16,071 nt of DNA, taken from NCBI GenBank assembly GCA_002298885.1, contig DBMK01000356.1, forward strand, positions 1 to 16,071, read 5' to 3'. The position numbers and the translations under genes were made by a program. Position 1 is the first letter of the stretch; every line of letters starts with the position of its first letter. The stretch is from Anaerolineaceae bacterium UBA700 (GTDB taxonomy: Bacteria > Chloroflexota > Anaerolineae > Anaerolineales > Anaerolineaceae). The notes under the pieces are model-generated. The model ran no database searches. It was not told the DNA's origin and saw only the letters and a list, made by a program, of their open reading frames with translations. Below are positions 6,444 to 14,789 of the stretch, piece by piece.

Positions 6444-8047
6444 ACGCCACGGCTTTACGCAATGGATTCCGCACTGCTATTACTTTCTCAGTCATCATCC
6501 TCTTTCTGATATTGATCGGTTTTACCGTTACCGGTTCCGCCCTAATCTCCAAGCTCCTCGGCACTCCTGTTGCACAGAATGCATTGCCGGACGTCAGCAA
6601 TCTCGTAATTTTCATCGGTTTGCTTGGGCTGTGGGCTGGGATTAACTCAGCCAGGCGCACGGAGCCGGACCATTTCTTGAACTCGATCGTTTCCGGCCTG
6701 ACCGCCGGGCTGGTTACCGGGGCAATCGTGGGCGTATTTGCCTTCTGGCTGAGCTCGATTTACGCAGACGGTGTTGACATGCGCAATTACCTTGCCCAGG
6801 TCTCACCGGACAGCGTCAAGTTCCTGGTCTTTAACCAGAGCCCAATCAATGGCGCCTTGACTTTGTTCGCTGTGTTGGTCGTATCCGGCCTTGTAGGCGG
6901 CGTGCTGGCAAGAGTTGTACGCAGCGAGGGCCGTCGATCGATCACCAGCGGCATATCCCGTGGTTGGGTTTCGGCGGGCGGGCAGTCCACCTTTAAGCGA
7001 TTGACTGCCAATCGTTGGGCCCGGTACGCTTTGATGGGCCTGGTGCTGATCATCCTGGCGTTCCTGCCTTCCCAATGGGGTTCGTATTGGAATTACGTGA
7101 TGGGAACGGTGGGGATTTACGTTATCCTCGGCCTGGGCCTCAATATCATCGTCGGCCTGGCAGGGCAGCTCGTTTTGGGCTACGTGGCCTTCTTTGCTAT
7201 CGGCGCTTACACCCTGGCCTTGCTCAATTCTCCGGCTCCGCACGACCTGATGTGGGGATTCTGGATCGGCTTAATTGCCGCAGTCGTCCTCTCGGCCCTG
7301 GTGGGTATCCTGATCGGTCTGCCCATCCTCAGCCTGCGCGGCGATTACCTGGCCATCGTTACCCTCGGTTTTGGTGAGATCATCCGCATCCTGCTGCGCT
7401 CCGACCAGATGACGCCGTTATTGGGCGGTCCGAAAGGCATCAATAACGTTGCCGGCCCGGTGATTTTTGGCAAGTCCTTTTCGACCGACGTCGACTTCAT
7501 GTACCTGATCCTGATCGGGATCCTGCTGACCATTTTTATCACCCAACGTATACAGAATTCGCGCACCGGGCGCGCCTGGATTTCCATCCGCGAGGATGAA
7601 ACTGTAGCCAAAGCCACCGGCATCGATACGTTCAAGTCCAAACTGTTGGCGATGGCATTGGGAGCGGCGTTCGCTGGAGTCGGCGGAGCTTTGTTCGCCG
7701 CACGCAACCAGTTTACAGGCCCAGACGATCATTCACTGATGGTTTCGATCAACGTGCTGGCCCTGGTGATTGTTGGCGGCATGGGCAGCATCCCGGGGAT
7801 CATCCTGGGCTCCTTCGTGCTGAAGGGGCTGCCTGAGATACTGCGCGAGCTCGATAATTACCGCCTGATGTTCTTTGGAGGGCTGCTGGTGGTTATGATG
7901 ATCCTGCGTCCCGACGGACTTTGGCCTGCCAAACGGCCTAACCTCGAGAAACTCCAGGGAGAAACGGAGCTTGCCCCGCCTGAAGAAGCCTTGGCCGCGT
8001 CCAAACCGGTTGACCCGGGACCGGTGAAGGGGGAAGAAAAAGCATGA
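6440..8047 (+). CDS. livM: Branched-chain amino acid/amide ABC transporter permease LivM, N-terminally extended
   Basis: A 535-residue permease, clearly longer than the usual 300-430. The core starts near residue 193 and holds the LivM hallmarks GLNIIVGLAGQLVLGYVAFFAIGAY (about 233-257), LRGDYLAIVTLGFGEI and LVIVGGMGSIPGIILG. The first 190 residues add about four hydrophobic helices (about 12-35, 53-70, 84-107, 138-158) joined by soluble loops. The C-terminus is a Pro/Glu/Lys-rich cytoplasmic tail of about 35 residues. It forms the translocation pathway with LivH. GGAGGAGAAGG (6428-6438) is its ribosome binding site; the start overlaps the livH stop by 4 nt and the stop overlaps the livG start by 4 nt (ATGA both times). 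Confidence 0.92.
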   Translation: MNATALRNGFRTAITFSVIILFLILIGFTVTGSALISKLLGTPVAQNALPDVSNLVIFIGLLGLWAGINSARRTEPDHFLNSIVSGLTAGLVTGAIVGVFAFWLSSIYADGVDMRNYLAQVSPDSVKFLVFNQSPINGALTLFAVLVVSGLVGGVLARVVRSEGRRSITSGISRGWVSAGGQSTFKRLTANRWARYALMGLVLIILAFLPSQWGSYWNYVMGTVGIYVILGLGLNIIVGLAGQLVLGYVAFFAIGAYTLALLNSPAPHDLMWGFWIGLIAAVVLSALVGILIGLPILSLRGDYLAIVTLGFGEIIRILLRSDQMTPLLGGPKGINNVAGPVIFGKSFSTDVDFMYLILIGILLTIFITQRIQNSRTGRAWISIREDETVAKATGIDTFKSKLLAMALGAAFAGVGGALFAARNQFTGPDDHSLMVSINVLALVIVGGMGSIPGIILGSFVLKGLPEILRELDNYRLMFFGGLLVVMMILRPDGLWPAKRPNLEKLQGETELAPPEEALAASKPVDPGPVKGEEKA

Positions 8048-8856
8048 CTAATTTGCTCGAAACTTCCCAGGTAAGCAAATTCTTTGGCGGGCTGACCGCG
8101 GTCAATAAAGTGGATCTGGTCGTTCCGGAACAAAGCATTGCCAGCATCATCGGCCCCAACGGGGCCGGAAAAACCACGCTGTTCAACTGCATTTCCGGTT
8201 TCTACAAACCGGAAAAAGGCGCCATCCTTTTCAAGGGCAAGGTGATCAACGGCCTCCCGACCAACCTGATCGCCGACCGGGGGATTTCACGCACCTATCA
8301 GAACATTCGCCTGTTTTCAAACATGACCGCCATCGAGAACGTGATGATTGGGCAGACTCCCCACCTGCGTTCGAACTGGCTTGACTCAATTTTCAACTCG
8401 CCGCGATTTATCAGAGAAGAAAAATGGTCCATCGAAGAGGGTAAACGCCTGCTTAAGTTTGTCGGCCTAGCCGGGTTGGGCGATAACCTGGCGCGCAACC
8501 TGCCTTACGGCGCCCAGCGCCGGCTAGAGATTGCGCGGGCGCTGGCCAATAAGCCTACTCTCCTGCTTCTGGATGAACCTACTGCCGGTATGAACCCTCA
8601 GGAAACGGACGTAATGACCCGTTTTATCCGCAGCTTGCGGGATGACCTGGGGATTACGATCATTTTGATCGAGCACGATATGCGCGTCGTCATGGGCATC
8701 TCCGACCAGATCACCGTTCTGGATTACGGCATTAAAATTGCGGAGGGCAACCCGAAGGAAATCCAGGCAAATCCGAAGGTAATTGAGGCCTATCTAGGCC
8801 CCGGCGCGGCCGCATTGTCCCAAAAATACCAGAAGCAAAGGCACGCAGATGCTTAA
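8044..8856 (+). CDS. livG: Branched-chain amino acid/amide ABC transporter ATPase LivG
   Basis: A 270-residue cytoplasmic ATPase of normal LivG length. Walker A is GPNGAGKT (37-44); the signature is the LivG form LPYGAQRRLE (153-162); Walker B is LLLLDE (173-178); the switch histidine is H211 in IEHDM. The C-terminal segment ending in VIEAYLGPG is the usual LivG helix. It hydrolyses ATP to drive import through LivH/LivM, together with LivF. Translation is likely coupled to livM (ATGA overlap), with AAGGGGGAAG upstream as ribosome binding site. Confidence 0.95.
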   Translation: MTNLLETSQVSKFFGGLTAVNKVDLVVPEQSIASIIGPNGAGKTTLFNCISGFYKPEKGAILFKGKVINGLPTNLIADRGISRTYQNIRLFSNMTAIENVMIGQTPHLRSNWLDSIFNSPRFIREEKWSIEEGKRLLKFVGLAGLGDNLARNLPYGAQRRLEIARALANKPTLLLLDEPTAGMNPQETDVMTRFIRSLRDDLGITIILIEHDMRVVMGISDQITVLDYGIKIAEGNPKEIQANPKVIEAYLGPGAAALSQKYQKQRHADA

Positions 8857-9556
8857 GATCCAAAACCTTAACGTTTATTACGGCGCCATCCACGCCTTGA
8901 AAGGGATCGATTTTCACCTTGAAGAGGGTGAAATCGTTGCCCTTATCGGGGCGAACGGCGCTGGCAAGTCGACTACCCTCAACGCCATTTCTGGTTTGCA
9001 GCGTGCCCGCTCGGGAAGTATCCTTTTTCAGGATGAAGACGTTTCACAGACGGCTCCGCAAAAGATCGTGCGCAAAGGCATCATCCAGGTGCCGGAGGGA
9101 CGCAAGATTTTCGCCACCCTGACGGTGATGGAAAACCTGGAAATGGGAGCCTTCATTTCCAACGACCGGGTTCAATTCCGCAAGGATTTGGATTCCGTCT
9201 TTGCCCGTTTCCCGCGCTTGAAGGAACGCATCAAGCAGTTGGGCGGCACGCTTTCGGGCGGCGAGCAGCAAATGCTGGCGATTGCCCGCGGCCTGATGGC
9301 GCATCCCAAGCTGCTGCTGCTCGATGAGCCTTCGATGGGCCTGGCGCCCATCCTGGTGGAGCAAATTTTCGACATCATCCAGGACATTAACCACCAGGGG
9401 ACGAGCATTCTACTTGTGGAGCAGAACGCCCAAATGGCACTTTCGATCGCCAACCGGGGCTATGTGATGGAGACCGGCCGCGTGGTGCTGGAAGGCAAGG
9501 CCGACGACCTGCTCAACGACCCCATGGTCCAATCCGCCTACCTCGGCGGTGGCTAA
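8849..9556 (+). CDS. livF: Branched-chain amino acid/amide ABC transporter ATPase LivF
   Basis: A 235-residue ATPase, the usual LivF length. Walker A is GANGAGKS (34-41); VPEGRKIFATLTVMENL is the typical LivF Q-loop region; the signature is LSGGEQQ (135-141); Walker B is LLLLDE (155-160). The switch position is VEQN, with Gln for His, normal in LivF. It ends in VQSAYLGGG, also typical. The start overlaps the livG stop by 8 nt, with AAAGG 7 nt upstream. It is the last gene of the importer operon, followed by the hairpin at 9563-9617. Confidence 0.95.
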   Translation: MLKIQNLNVYYGAIHALKGIDFHLEEGEIVALIGANGAGKSTTLNAISGLQRARSGSILFQDEDVSQTAPQKIVRKGIIQVPEGRKIFATLTVMENLEMGAFISNDRVQFRKDLDSVFARFPRLKERIKQLGGTLSGGEQQMLAIARGLMAHPKLLLLDEPSMGLAPILVEQIFDIIQDINHQGTSILLVEQNAQMALSIANRGYVMETGRVVLEGKADDLLNDPMVQSAYLGGG

Positions 9557-9562
9557 TCATTT

Positions 9563-9617
9563 TAAATAGTGTTGTTATTTCGGGCTGCGATGCGGCCCGA
9601 AATAACAACACTATTTA
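9563..9617. terminator. 26-bp-stem hairpin between convergent genes (bidirectional terminator candidate)
   Basis: Positions 9563-9588 pair with 9592-9617 without mismatch (one G-U at 9586/9594) around the loop GAT. It starts 7 bp after the livF stop, and the stop codon of the minus-strand lipid kinase (9611-9613) lies inside its right arm. T tracts are short (TTTT at 9618-9621 on the plus strand). It shares the GGGCTGC core with the hairpins at 5287 and 16053. Confidence 0.75.
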
Positions 9618-10504
9618 TTTTGGGGGACTATCAAATTCACAGCGCGGGTCAGGAGGCGGATTTCAACCGGGGTTTGGCCGATAACTTCGCCATCGGCCTG
9701 GACGATCAACGGTTTCTTCGTTTTGAGGCTCACGCTGCTGGTGGCAGCAAAATAGCGGAACTCGGGGTTCCGGTTTTTGCCCCGAACCAGGATATTCCAT
9801 GCCACGGTCAGCATCCCGAAAATGGATCGCGGCTTGATGATGCACACGTCCATCTTCCCGTCGTCCGGATAGATGCTGAATTTGGTCGGCAGTTCTCCCA
9901 GGCCGATCAGCGTGCTGTTGATGACCATGACTTCGGCAGCGCGCACTTTGCGATGCTTCTGATCAATTATTAAATGAAAGCCAATCCGGCGCAGGCCGAT
10001 GAGCTGCAGCATCAGATTCCAGATGTAGGCCAGGAATCCGAAGCGCCGCTTGGCTTCGCGTTTGGTGCTGTCGATCATCGTGGAACTGAACCCGGCGCTG
10101 ACGTTGCCGAGATAGATCCCGTCGTTGACCGACAGGACGTCGATATTCCTCAACGAATGTTCCCCGGTGAGCAGGCGCAAGGCGTCATCGGTGAGGATCG
10201 GGATGCCCAGGTTGCGCGCGATGGCGTTCCAGGTGCCGAGCGGAATCGTGCCCAGCGGGATCCCGGTGCCGACCAGGCCGCCGGCAACCTGGCTAATCGT
10301 GCCGTCGCCGCCGCAGGCAACGACCATATCCGGTGCAGGGGTCAGGGCCTTGCATACAATATCTCTGACCACCTCTTTACCGGTGGTCTTGTAGAGGGTA
10401 TACGTCCATCCGGCCGCGGAGAAATGCTGGTCGAGCTTCTGGCGAAAAACGTCTACGTTGCCGATTCCGGATATGGGGTTGAGAACGACGAATGCATGCG
10501 GCAT
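9611..10504 (-). CDS. Diacylglycerol/lipid kinase family protein (DagK/YegS/BmrU-like)
   Basis: A 297-residue protein of the diacylglycerol kinase catalytic family (PF00781). The N-terminal phosphate-binding motif is NPISG (9-13), the nucleotide motif is CGGDGT (64-69), and GTIPLGTWNAIARNLGIP (85-102) matches the conserved PLGTxNxxAR block, with GTWNAIAR in place of the more usual GTGNDFAR. The C-terminal beta-rich half is the usual second domain. Such enzymes phosphorylate diacylglycerol, sphingoid bases or related lipids at the membrane face. I chose the ATG at 10504 because GGGAG lies 5 nt upstream and the protein then starts just before the first strand; an ATG at 10531 would lie in a TATAAT-containing region. 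The last codons lie inside the hairpin shared with the livF end. Confidence 0.85.
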   Translation of the reverse strand: MPHAFVVLNPISGIGNVDVFRQKLDQHFSAAGWTYTLYKTTGKEVVRDIVCKALTPAPDMVVACGGDGTISQVAGGLVGTGIPLGTIPLGTWNAIARNLGIPILTDDALRLLTGEHSLRNIDVLSVNDGIYLGNVSAGFSSTMIDSTKREAKRRFGFLAYIWNLMLQLIGLRRIGFHLIIDQKHRKVRAAEVMVINSTLIGLGELPTKFSIYPDDGKMDVCIIKPRSIFGMLTVAWNILVRGKNRNPEFRYFAATSSVSLKTKKPLIVQADGEVIGQTPVEIRLLTRAVNLIVPQNK

Positions 10505-10519
10505 ATGAGCTCCCGCCCC

Positions 10520-10550
10520 ATTATATTGCATTTGGCGGCATAATTCTCAA
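10520..10550 (-). promoter_or_regulatory. Possible promoter of the lipid kinase gene
   Basis: On the minus strand TATAAT (10520-10525) is a perfect -10. TTGAGA (10545-10550) is a possible -35, but the 19-bp spacer is long. The start site would fall near the ribosome binding site, giving a very short leader, so this call is tentative. Confidence 0.35.
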
Positions 10551-10588
10551 ATCCTGTGCGGTCCTTGTTCTTACCAATAGGCTTGAGA

Positions 10589-11569
10589 TTAATTCTTCAC
10601 CGAAGAAATAAATACATCTTCCAGGGTTGGGGCAATCCAATCCAGGCTGTTGATCGGGATTTGTTCTGAAAGCAGAGCCTGGCGGACTCCTTCCCGGTCT
10701 TCCTCGCTGCCGGGCAGCACGGCGTGGATTTGGGCTCCATACAACGCAACTTCTAGGAGAGGCAACTTCCGGCTGGCTTGCACAGCCTTTAGCAGGCGCA
10801 TCGCCCGGTCCGGCTCAGGGGTGTTAATTTCGAGCACCTTGCCCCGCATCTGGGTCAGCTTCAGTTTTTCAGGCGCATCCAGCGCCAGCAGGCGCCCCTG
10901 GCTGATGAAACCCACCCGCTGGCACAGCTCAGCTTCGTCCATGTAATGGGTTGTAACCAGGATGGTCACTCCTTTTTGGGACATGGCGTAGATCAGCTCC
11001 CAGAACACACGCCGGCTGATCGGATCAACCCCGGCGGTCGGCTCGTCCAGGAAGACGACGTCCGGGTTGTGCACGATGGCGCAGCCCAAGGCCAGGCGCT
11101 GTTTCCAGCCCCCGGACAGGTTGCCGGTGAGCGTGTTCTGGCGGCCTTCTAAACCGGCCATGGCAATGATTTCCTGCTGGCGCTGGCGCCAGGCGCTGTT
11201 TTTTAGCCCGTAAACCTTGCCGTAGAAGCGGATATTCTCGCTGGCCGTCAGGTCGTTGTAAAGCGTGAATAGCTGCGACATGTAGCCGACGTGTGCCTGC
11301 ATGGCCTTCGTCTGAGTGACCGGGTCGTAACCGAGGACGCGGATCTTGCCGGCACTGGGCTTGAGCAGGCCCAGCAGCATGCGGATGGTGGTCGTTTTCC
11401 CGGCCCCATTCGGCCCCAGCCAGCCGAAAATTTCCCCTGGCCTGACCCGGAAGCTGATCTCGTCCACCGCGGTAAACCGGCCGAAACGCTTGCTCAGCGC
11501 CTCCACGATGATCGGATCGTTGGGATTATTGGCAATCAACTCTTTGCCGCCGGCCAATTCGTCAGTCAT
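10589..11569 (-). CDS. ABC-2 exporter ATPase, catalytically complete (resembles the C-terminal half of YbhF)
   Basis: A 326-residue cytoplasmic ATPase. Walker A is GPNGAGKT (52-59), the Q-loop Gln is Q99 in MSQLFTLY, the signature is LSGGWKQ (151-157), Walker B is VVFLDE (171-176), and H208 in TTHYMDEAE is the switch histidine. The last ~100 residues are the regulatory C-terminal extension common in CcmA/DrrA-type exporters. It would energise export through the two ABC-2 permeases of the same operon. Its ATG overlaps the stop of the preceding ATPase gene by 8 nt, so it is the last gene of the operon. LSGGWKQ and the neighbourhood match YbhF-like drug exporters, but the substrate is unknown. 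Confidence 0.9.
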   Translation of the reverse strand: MTDELAGGKELIANNPNDPIIVEALSKRFGRFTAVDEISFRVRPGEIFGWLGPNGAGKTTTIRMLLGLLKPSAGKIRVLGYDPVTQTKAMQAHVGYMSQLFTLYNDLTASENIRFYGKVYGLKNSAWRQRQQEIIAMAGLEGRQNTLTGNLSGGWKQRLALGCAIVHNPDVVFLDEPTAGVDPISRRVFWELIYAMSQKGVTILVTTHYMDEAELCQRVGFISQGRLLALDAPEKLKLTQMRGKVLEINTPEPDRAMRLLKAVQASRKLPLLEVALYGAQIHAVLPGSEEDREGVRQALLSEQIPINSLDWIAPTLEDVFISSVKN

Positions 11570-12530
11570 GCGGGGCCATCTCCTGGCGTTTCATCAGGCT
11601 GATAAAGGCTTCCTCCATGCGCGCTTCGATCACGCGCATCCCCCGGGCGGTGAGACCTTGCTGTGCCAGGGCAGCCTCAATTTGCGGCTGGCGTAAGCCG
11701 GCGTCATCCACGAAAGCATGGATCATCGAGCCGTACGTCTGCACTTCCAGGATTCCCTCCATTTTCACCAGGAGGAGGCGCGCCGGGTTGAGATCGGAGG
11801 GGATGAATTCGAGCAGGGTGCCGGGAATGGTGGCCTTAACGGCCTGGGGCGTATCGCAGGCAAACAGGCGGCCTTTGTAAATGAGGCCAACCCGGCTGCA
11901 GCGCTCGGCCTCGTCCATGTATGGCGTGCAGACGAAGATTGTCAGACCTTTCTCAGCGCGCAGATTGCCCAGCAGATTCCAGAATTCGCGCCGGCTGACC
12001 GGATCGACTCCCAGGGTGGGCTCGTCCAGCATGACAACTTTGGGCTCGTGGACCAGGTTGCATGCTAGAGCCAGTTTCTTTTTCATCCCGCCGGATAACT
12101 TCCCGGCAAGACGGTTCTTGAACTCCAAAAGCCCGGCAAATTCGAGCAGGGCGGGGATGCGGCTGCGCTGGTCCGCAGCGCTGATGCCGTGCACGTCAGC
12201 GAAGAAGCGCATGTTTTCCTGGACTGTCAGGTCGGCTGGCAGGGCGAACTGTTGGGCGATGTAACCGGCTTCCTGGCGGATCTGGTAGATATCGCGCATC
12301 GAGTCGAATCCCAGGATGCTGCTCTTACCCTCGCTGCGCGCCAGCAAACCCAGGATGGTACGCACGGTGGTGCTCTTGCCGGCCCCATCCGGGCCGATCA
12401 GGCCGAAGGTCTCTCCCTGGCGCACATCGAGGGTAAGGTGGTCGACCGCGGTCAACCATCCGGCACGCGACTTGAATCGCTTGACCAGGGCTTCAGTTGA
12501 AATAGCGGCTTGGGCCTGTGTTTGCATCAT
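11562..12530 (-). CDS. ABC-2 exporter ATPase with altered H-loop (resembles the N-terminal half of YbhF)
   Basis: A 322-residue ATPase. Walker A is GPDGAGKS (46-53), the signature is LSGGMKK (145-151), Walker B is VVMLDE (165-170). The switch histidine is replaced: CTPYMDEAE stands where the partner ATPase has TTHYMDEAE, so position 203 (codon 11922-11924) is Pro. By recall, E. coli YbhF has a similar loss in its N-terminal ATPase half. The open frame extends upstream to 12704, but that part overlaps the permease gene and reads as low-complexity sequence; the start at 12530 gives an ATGA overlap with the permease stop (a second ATG follows directly at 12527). Likely forms a heterodimer with the product of 10589-11569. 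Confidence 0.88.
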   Translation of the reverse strand: MMQTQAQAAISTEALVKRFKSRAGWLTAVDHLTLDVRQGETFGLIGPDGAGKSTTVRTILGLLARSEGKSSILGFDSMRDIYQIRQEAGYIAQQFALPADLTVQENMRFFADVHGISAADQRSRIPALLEFAGLLEFKNRLAGKLSGGMKKKLALACNLVHEPKVVMLDEPTLGVDPVSRREFWNLLGNLRAEKGLTIFVCTPYMDEAERCSRVGLIYKGRLFACDTPQAVKATIPGTLLEFIPSDLNPARLLLVKMEGILEVQTYGSMIHAFVDDAGLRQPQIEAALAQQGLTARGMRVIEARMEEAFISLMKRQEMAPHD

Positions 12531-13654
12531 CCTAACCGCTTTTTGAAAAGAATCGAAGAAAGCACCAGGCAGACCAGCGCGAAGATAACCAGCGAAAGCG
12601 CATCCGGCAGCAGGAACTCCATACCGATGCCCTTGGTGATGATGCCCCGGGCGATACGCACGAAGTAGGTCAGGGGGATGAGGTTGCCGATGACCTGGGT
12701 CCATCCAGGCATGGACGTGCGCGGGAAGATGAACCCGGTCAGCAGAACGCCAAAGACCATCATTACCACCGAAATCTGCTGCGCCATGCGCTGGGTCTTG
12801 GCGACCGTCGAAATCAGCAGGCCGAGCGACATCCCGGATACGATAAACAGTACCGCCAGGGCGGCAAACAGTGACAGGCTGCCGTTGAACGGCACCTTGA
12901 ACCAGAAGGTGCTCAAAAGCAGGATGATGACCATTTCCACCGCGGCCAGCAGGCTTCCGGGAACCAGCTTGGCCAGCAGGATCTCAATCGGGCGCGAGGG
13001 CGTGATCAAGAGCTGTTCCATCGTCCCGGCCTCGCGCTCGCGCACCACCGCCATTGAGGCGTGCGAGACGATGATGTTCTGGACCAGCAGGGCCACCAGG
13101 CCCGGCACCAGGAAGACCAGGTCGTTCAGGTCGGGGTTGTACAGCACCCGGGGAGAGGTTATCACCGGCAGGGGTTCAGCCTTTCCCGAGCCGGACAGTT
13201 TTTTAGCCGTCATGTCGAATCCCAACTTCTGAGTCACCAGGCTGGCGGCGTTGAAGCCGGACTGGACGCTGAATGAATCCGAGCCATCCAGCAGGACTAA
13301 AATGCTGGCTTCGCCGCGCTTTAAATCGTTGTTGAAGTTGGGCGGGATCAACAGGCCAGCTTTGACCAGTCCGTTATCGATGGCCTGACGCATTTGGTCT
13401 TCACTATTGAATTGCGCCGTGAAATCGAAATAGCCCGAGTTGTGGAAGGCATCCACAAGTTGTTGACTCTCCGGATCGCGGCTTTGGTCGACCAGGGCGG
13501 TGGGGATGTGGTCCACTGTAAGGCTGACCGCATAGGCGAATAAGAACAGCAGAATAATCGGCAGGCTGAGGATTAGCACCAGGGTGCGCGGATCGCGCAG
13601 CAACTGTGTGATTTCTTTCAGGATCAGAGCGCGCAAGCGTTGAAAGCGGATCAT
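12527..13654 (-). CDS. ABC-2 type exporter permease (YbhS/YbhR-like), second of a pair
   Basis: A 375-residue membrane protein of the ABC2_membrane_3 type. One helix lies near the N-terminus (about 25-47), followed by a large extracytoplasmic domain (about 48-175) and about five helices to the C-terminus. The conserved cytoplasmic coupling segment reads VREREAGTMEQLLITPSRP, and GFIFPRTSMP plus PLTYFVRIARGII are typical of this family. It is a paralogue of the preceding permease and probably pairs with it as a heterodimer. Only 4 nt separate its ATG from the preceding stop, and its stop overlaps the next start (ATGA). Direction is export by family. E. coli relatives export hydrophobic drugs. 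Confidence 0.9.
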   Translation of the reverse strand: MIRFQRLRALILKEITQLLRDPRTLVLILSLPIILLFLFAYAVSLTVDHIPTALVDQSRDPESQQLVDAFHNSGYFDFTAQFNSEDQMRQAIDNGLVKAGLLIPPNFNNDLKRGEASILVLLDGSDSFSVQSGFNAASLVTQKLGFDMTAKKLSGSGKAEPLPVITSPRVLYNPDLNDLVFLVPGLVALLVQNIIVSHASMAVVREREAGTMEQLLITPSRPIEILLAKLVPGSLLAAVEMVIILLLSTFWFKVPFNGSLSLFAALAVLFIVSGMSLGLLISTVAKTQRMAQQISVVMMVFGVLLTGFIFPRTSMPGWTQVIGNLIPLTYFVRIARGIITKGIGMEFLLPDALSLVIFALVCLVLSSILFKKRLG

Positions 13655-13658
13655 CGGC

Positions 13659-14783
13659 TCAATCCAACCTCTGCCTGAAGCTGCGGGCGGCGACGACCAG
13701 GATGATCAGGATGTAGACTACCAGGGAAATCACCTCCGTGGTCAGCGATTCGAAGCCGATCCCCTTGGAAATGATGCCGCGTGAGATGGGCACGAAGTAG
13801 GTGAGGGGGAAGATGTTGCCGATCAAGCGCACCACTGGTGGCATGGTGTAGCGCGGAAAGATGAACCCGCCTAATACCAGGCTCAGCAGAGAGAAGAACA
13901 TGACCAGTTGCATGGCCTGGCGCTGGTTTTGAGAAATGGTGGAGAGCAGCAAGCCGAGACCCAGGCCGGAAAAGACGTACAGGAAGGCCAGCCCCAAGAA
14001 GAGCCAGAAGTTTCCCTGGAACGGAACTCCAAACCAGAAGACGCCCATGACGAGGACCGTCAGCAAATTGATCAAGGCAATGAAGATGAAGGGAATGATT
14101 TTCCCGATCATCAGCTCCATGGGGCGGATTGGGGTTACCAGCAGTTGTTCGAGCGTGCCGACCTCACGCTCGCGCACCACAGCGGTGGCAGTCAGGACGA
14201 TGGTCTGGGTTTGGAGCAGAAAAGCCACGATGCCGGGGATGATGAACCACAAGTCCTTAAAATCCGGGTTGTACAGGATGCGGATGTGGGCGCTGAGGGG
14301 ATCGGCGCTGGCCTGCACGCCGCTGCGGCTGACCTGCTGCATCACGATCTGGACGGCGTATTGCTGCCCGATGATGCTGGCGGCGTTGTAGGCCGAGAGG
14401 GAGGTGAAAAGCTCCGACCCATCCACCAAAACGGCCACTTGCGCGTCGCCGCGCTTAACATGCTCACCAAAACCGGGTGGGATAACAACACCTGCGCTGG
14501 CTTTGCCGGTATCGATGGCCTGGAATACGCCTGCCTCGCCGGAAACGGACCCCACCGGATCGAAGTATTCCGAGTTCACCAGGGCATTCAAATAATCCCG
14601 GCTGGCGTTGTCCAGGCTCTGATCGGCGATGACGGTGGGGATGTGGCGCACGTTCATGTTGATGGCGTAGCCGAACAGGATCAATTGCAGCAGCGGCAGT
14701 GAGAGCAGGATAACCAGCGTGCTGCGCTCGCGCCAGGTCTGGATGAATTCTTTTTGGGTAATCGCCAGTATACGCTGGATCAT
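13659..14783 (-). CDS. ABC-2 type exporter permease (YbhS/YbhR-like), first of a pair
   Basis: A 374-residue membrane protein with the same plan as its downstream paralogue: N-terminal helix (about 22-44), extracytoplasmic domain starting at HIPTVIADQS, then helices carrying VREREVGTLEQLLVTPIRP (coupling segment), GGFIFPRYTMP and PLTYFVPISRGII. The parallel motifs in both permeases indicate gene duplication. It begins 6 nt after the TetR stop codon and is therefore co-transcribed with the regulator. No HlyD-type membrane fusion protein is present in the operon, unlike ybhG in E. coli, which fits an organism without a conventional outer-membrane efflux path. Confidence 0.9.
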   Translation of the reverse strand: MIQRILAITQKEFIQTWRERSTLVILLSLPLLQLILFGYAINMNVRHIPTVIADQSLDNASRDYLNALVNSEYFDPVGSVSGEAGVFQAIDTGKASAGVVIPPGFGEHVKRGDAQVAVLVDGSELFTSLSAYNAASIIGQQYAVQIVMQQVSRSGVQASADPLSAHIRILYNPDFKDLWFIIPGIVAFLLQTQTIVLTATAVVREREVGTLEQLLVTPIRPMELMIGKIIPFIFIALINLLTVLVMGVFWFGVPFQGNFWLFLGLAFLYVFSGLGLGLLLSTISQNQRQAMQLVMFFSLLSLVLGGFIFPRYTMPPVVRLIGNIFPLTYFVPISRGIISKGIGFESLTTEVISLVVYILIILVVAARSFRQRLD

Positions 14784-14789
14784 ACCCGG

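Noticed and set aside
10505..10531. ATG 10531 as start of the lipid kinase
   Set aside because: It precedes a TATAAT and the GGGAG ribosome binding site that serves ATG 10504; the extra residues are outside the conserved fold.
10545..10588. TCTCAA/TTGAGA inverted repeat between the exporter ATPase and the lipid kinase as a terminator
   Set aside because: Only 6 bp with a 32-bp spacer and no T tract; not distinguishable from chance.
12531..12704. N-terminal extension of the second exporter ATPase up to 12704
   Set aside because: It lies in another frame of the permease gene and reads as His/Pro/Gly/Arg-rich shadow sequence.
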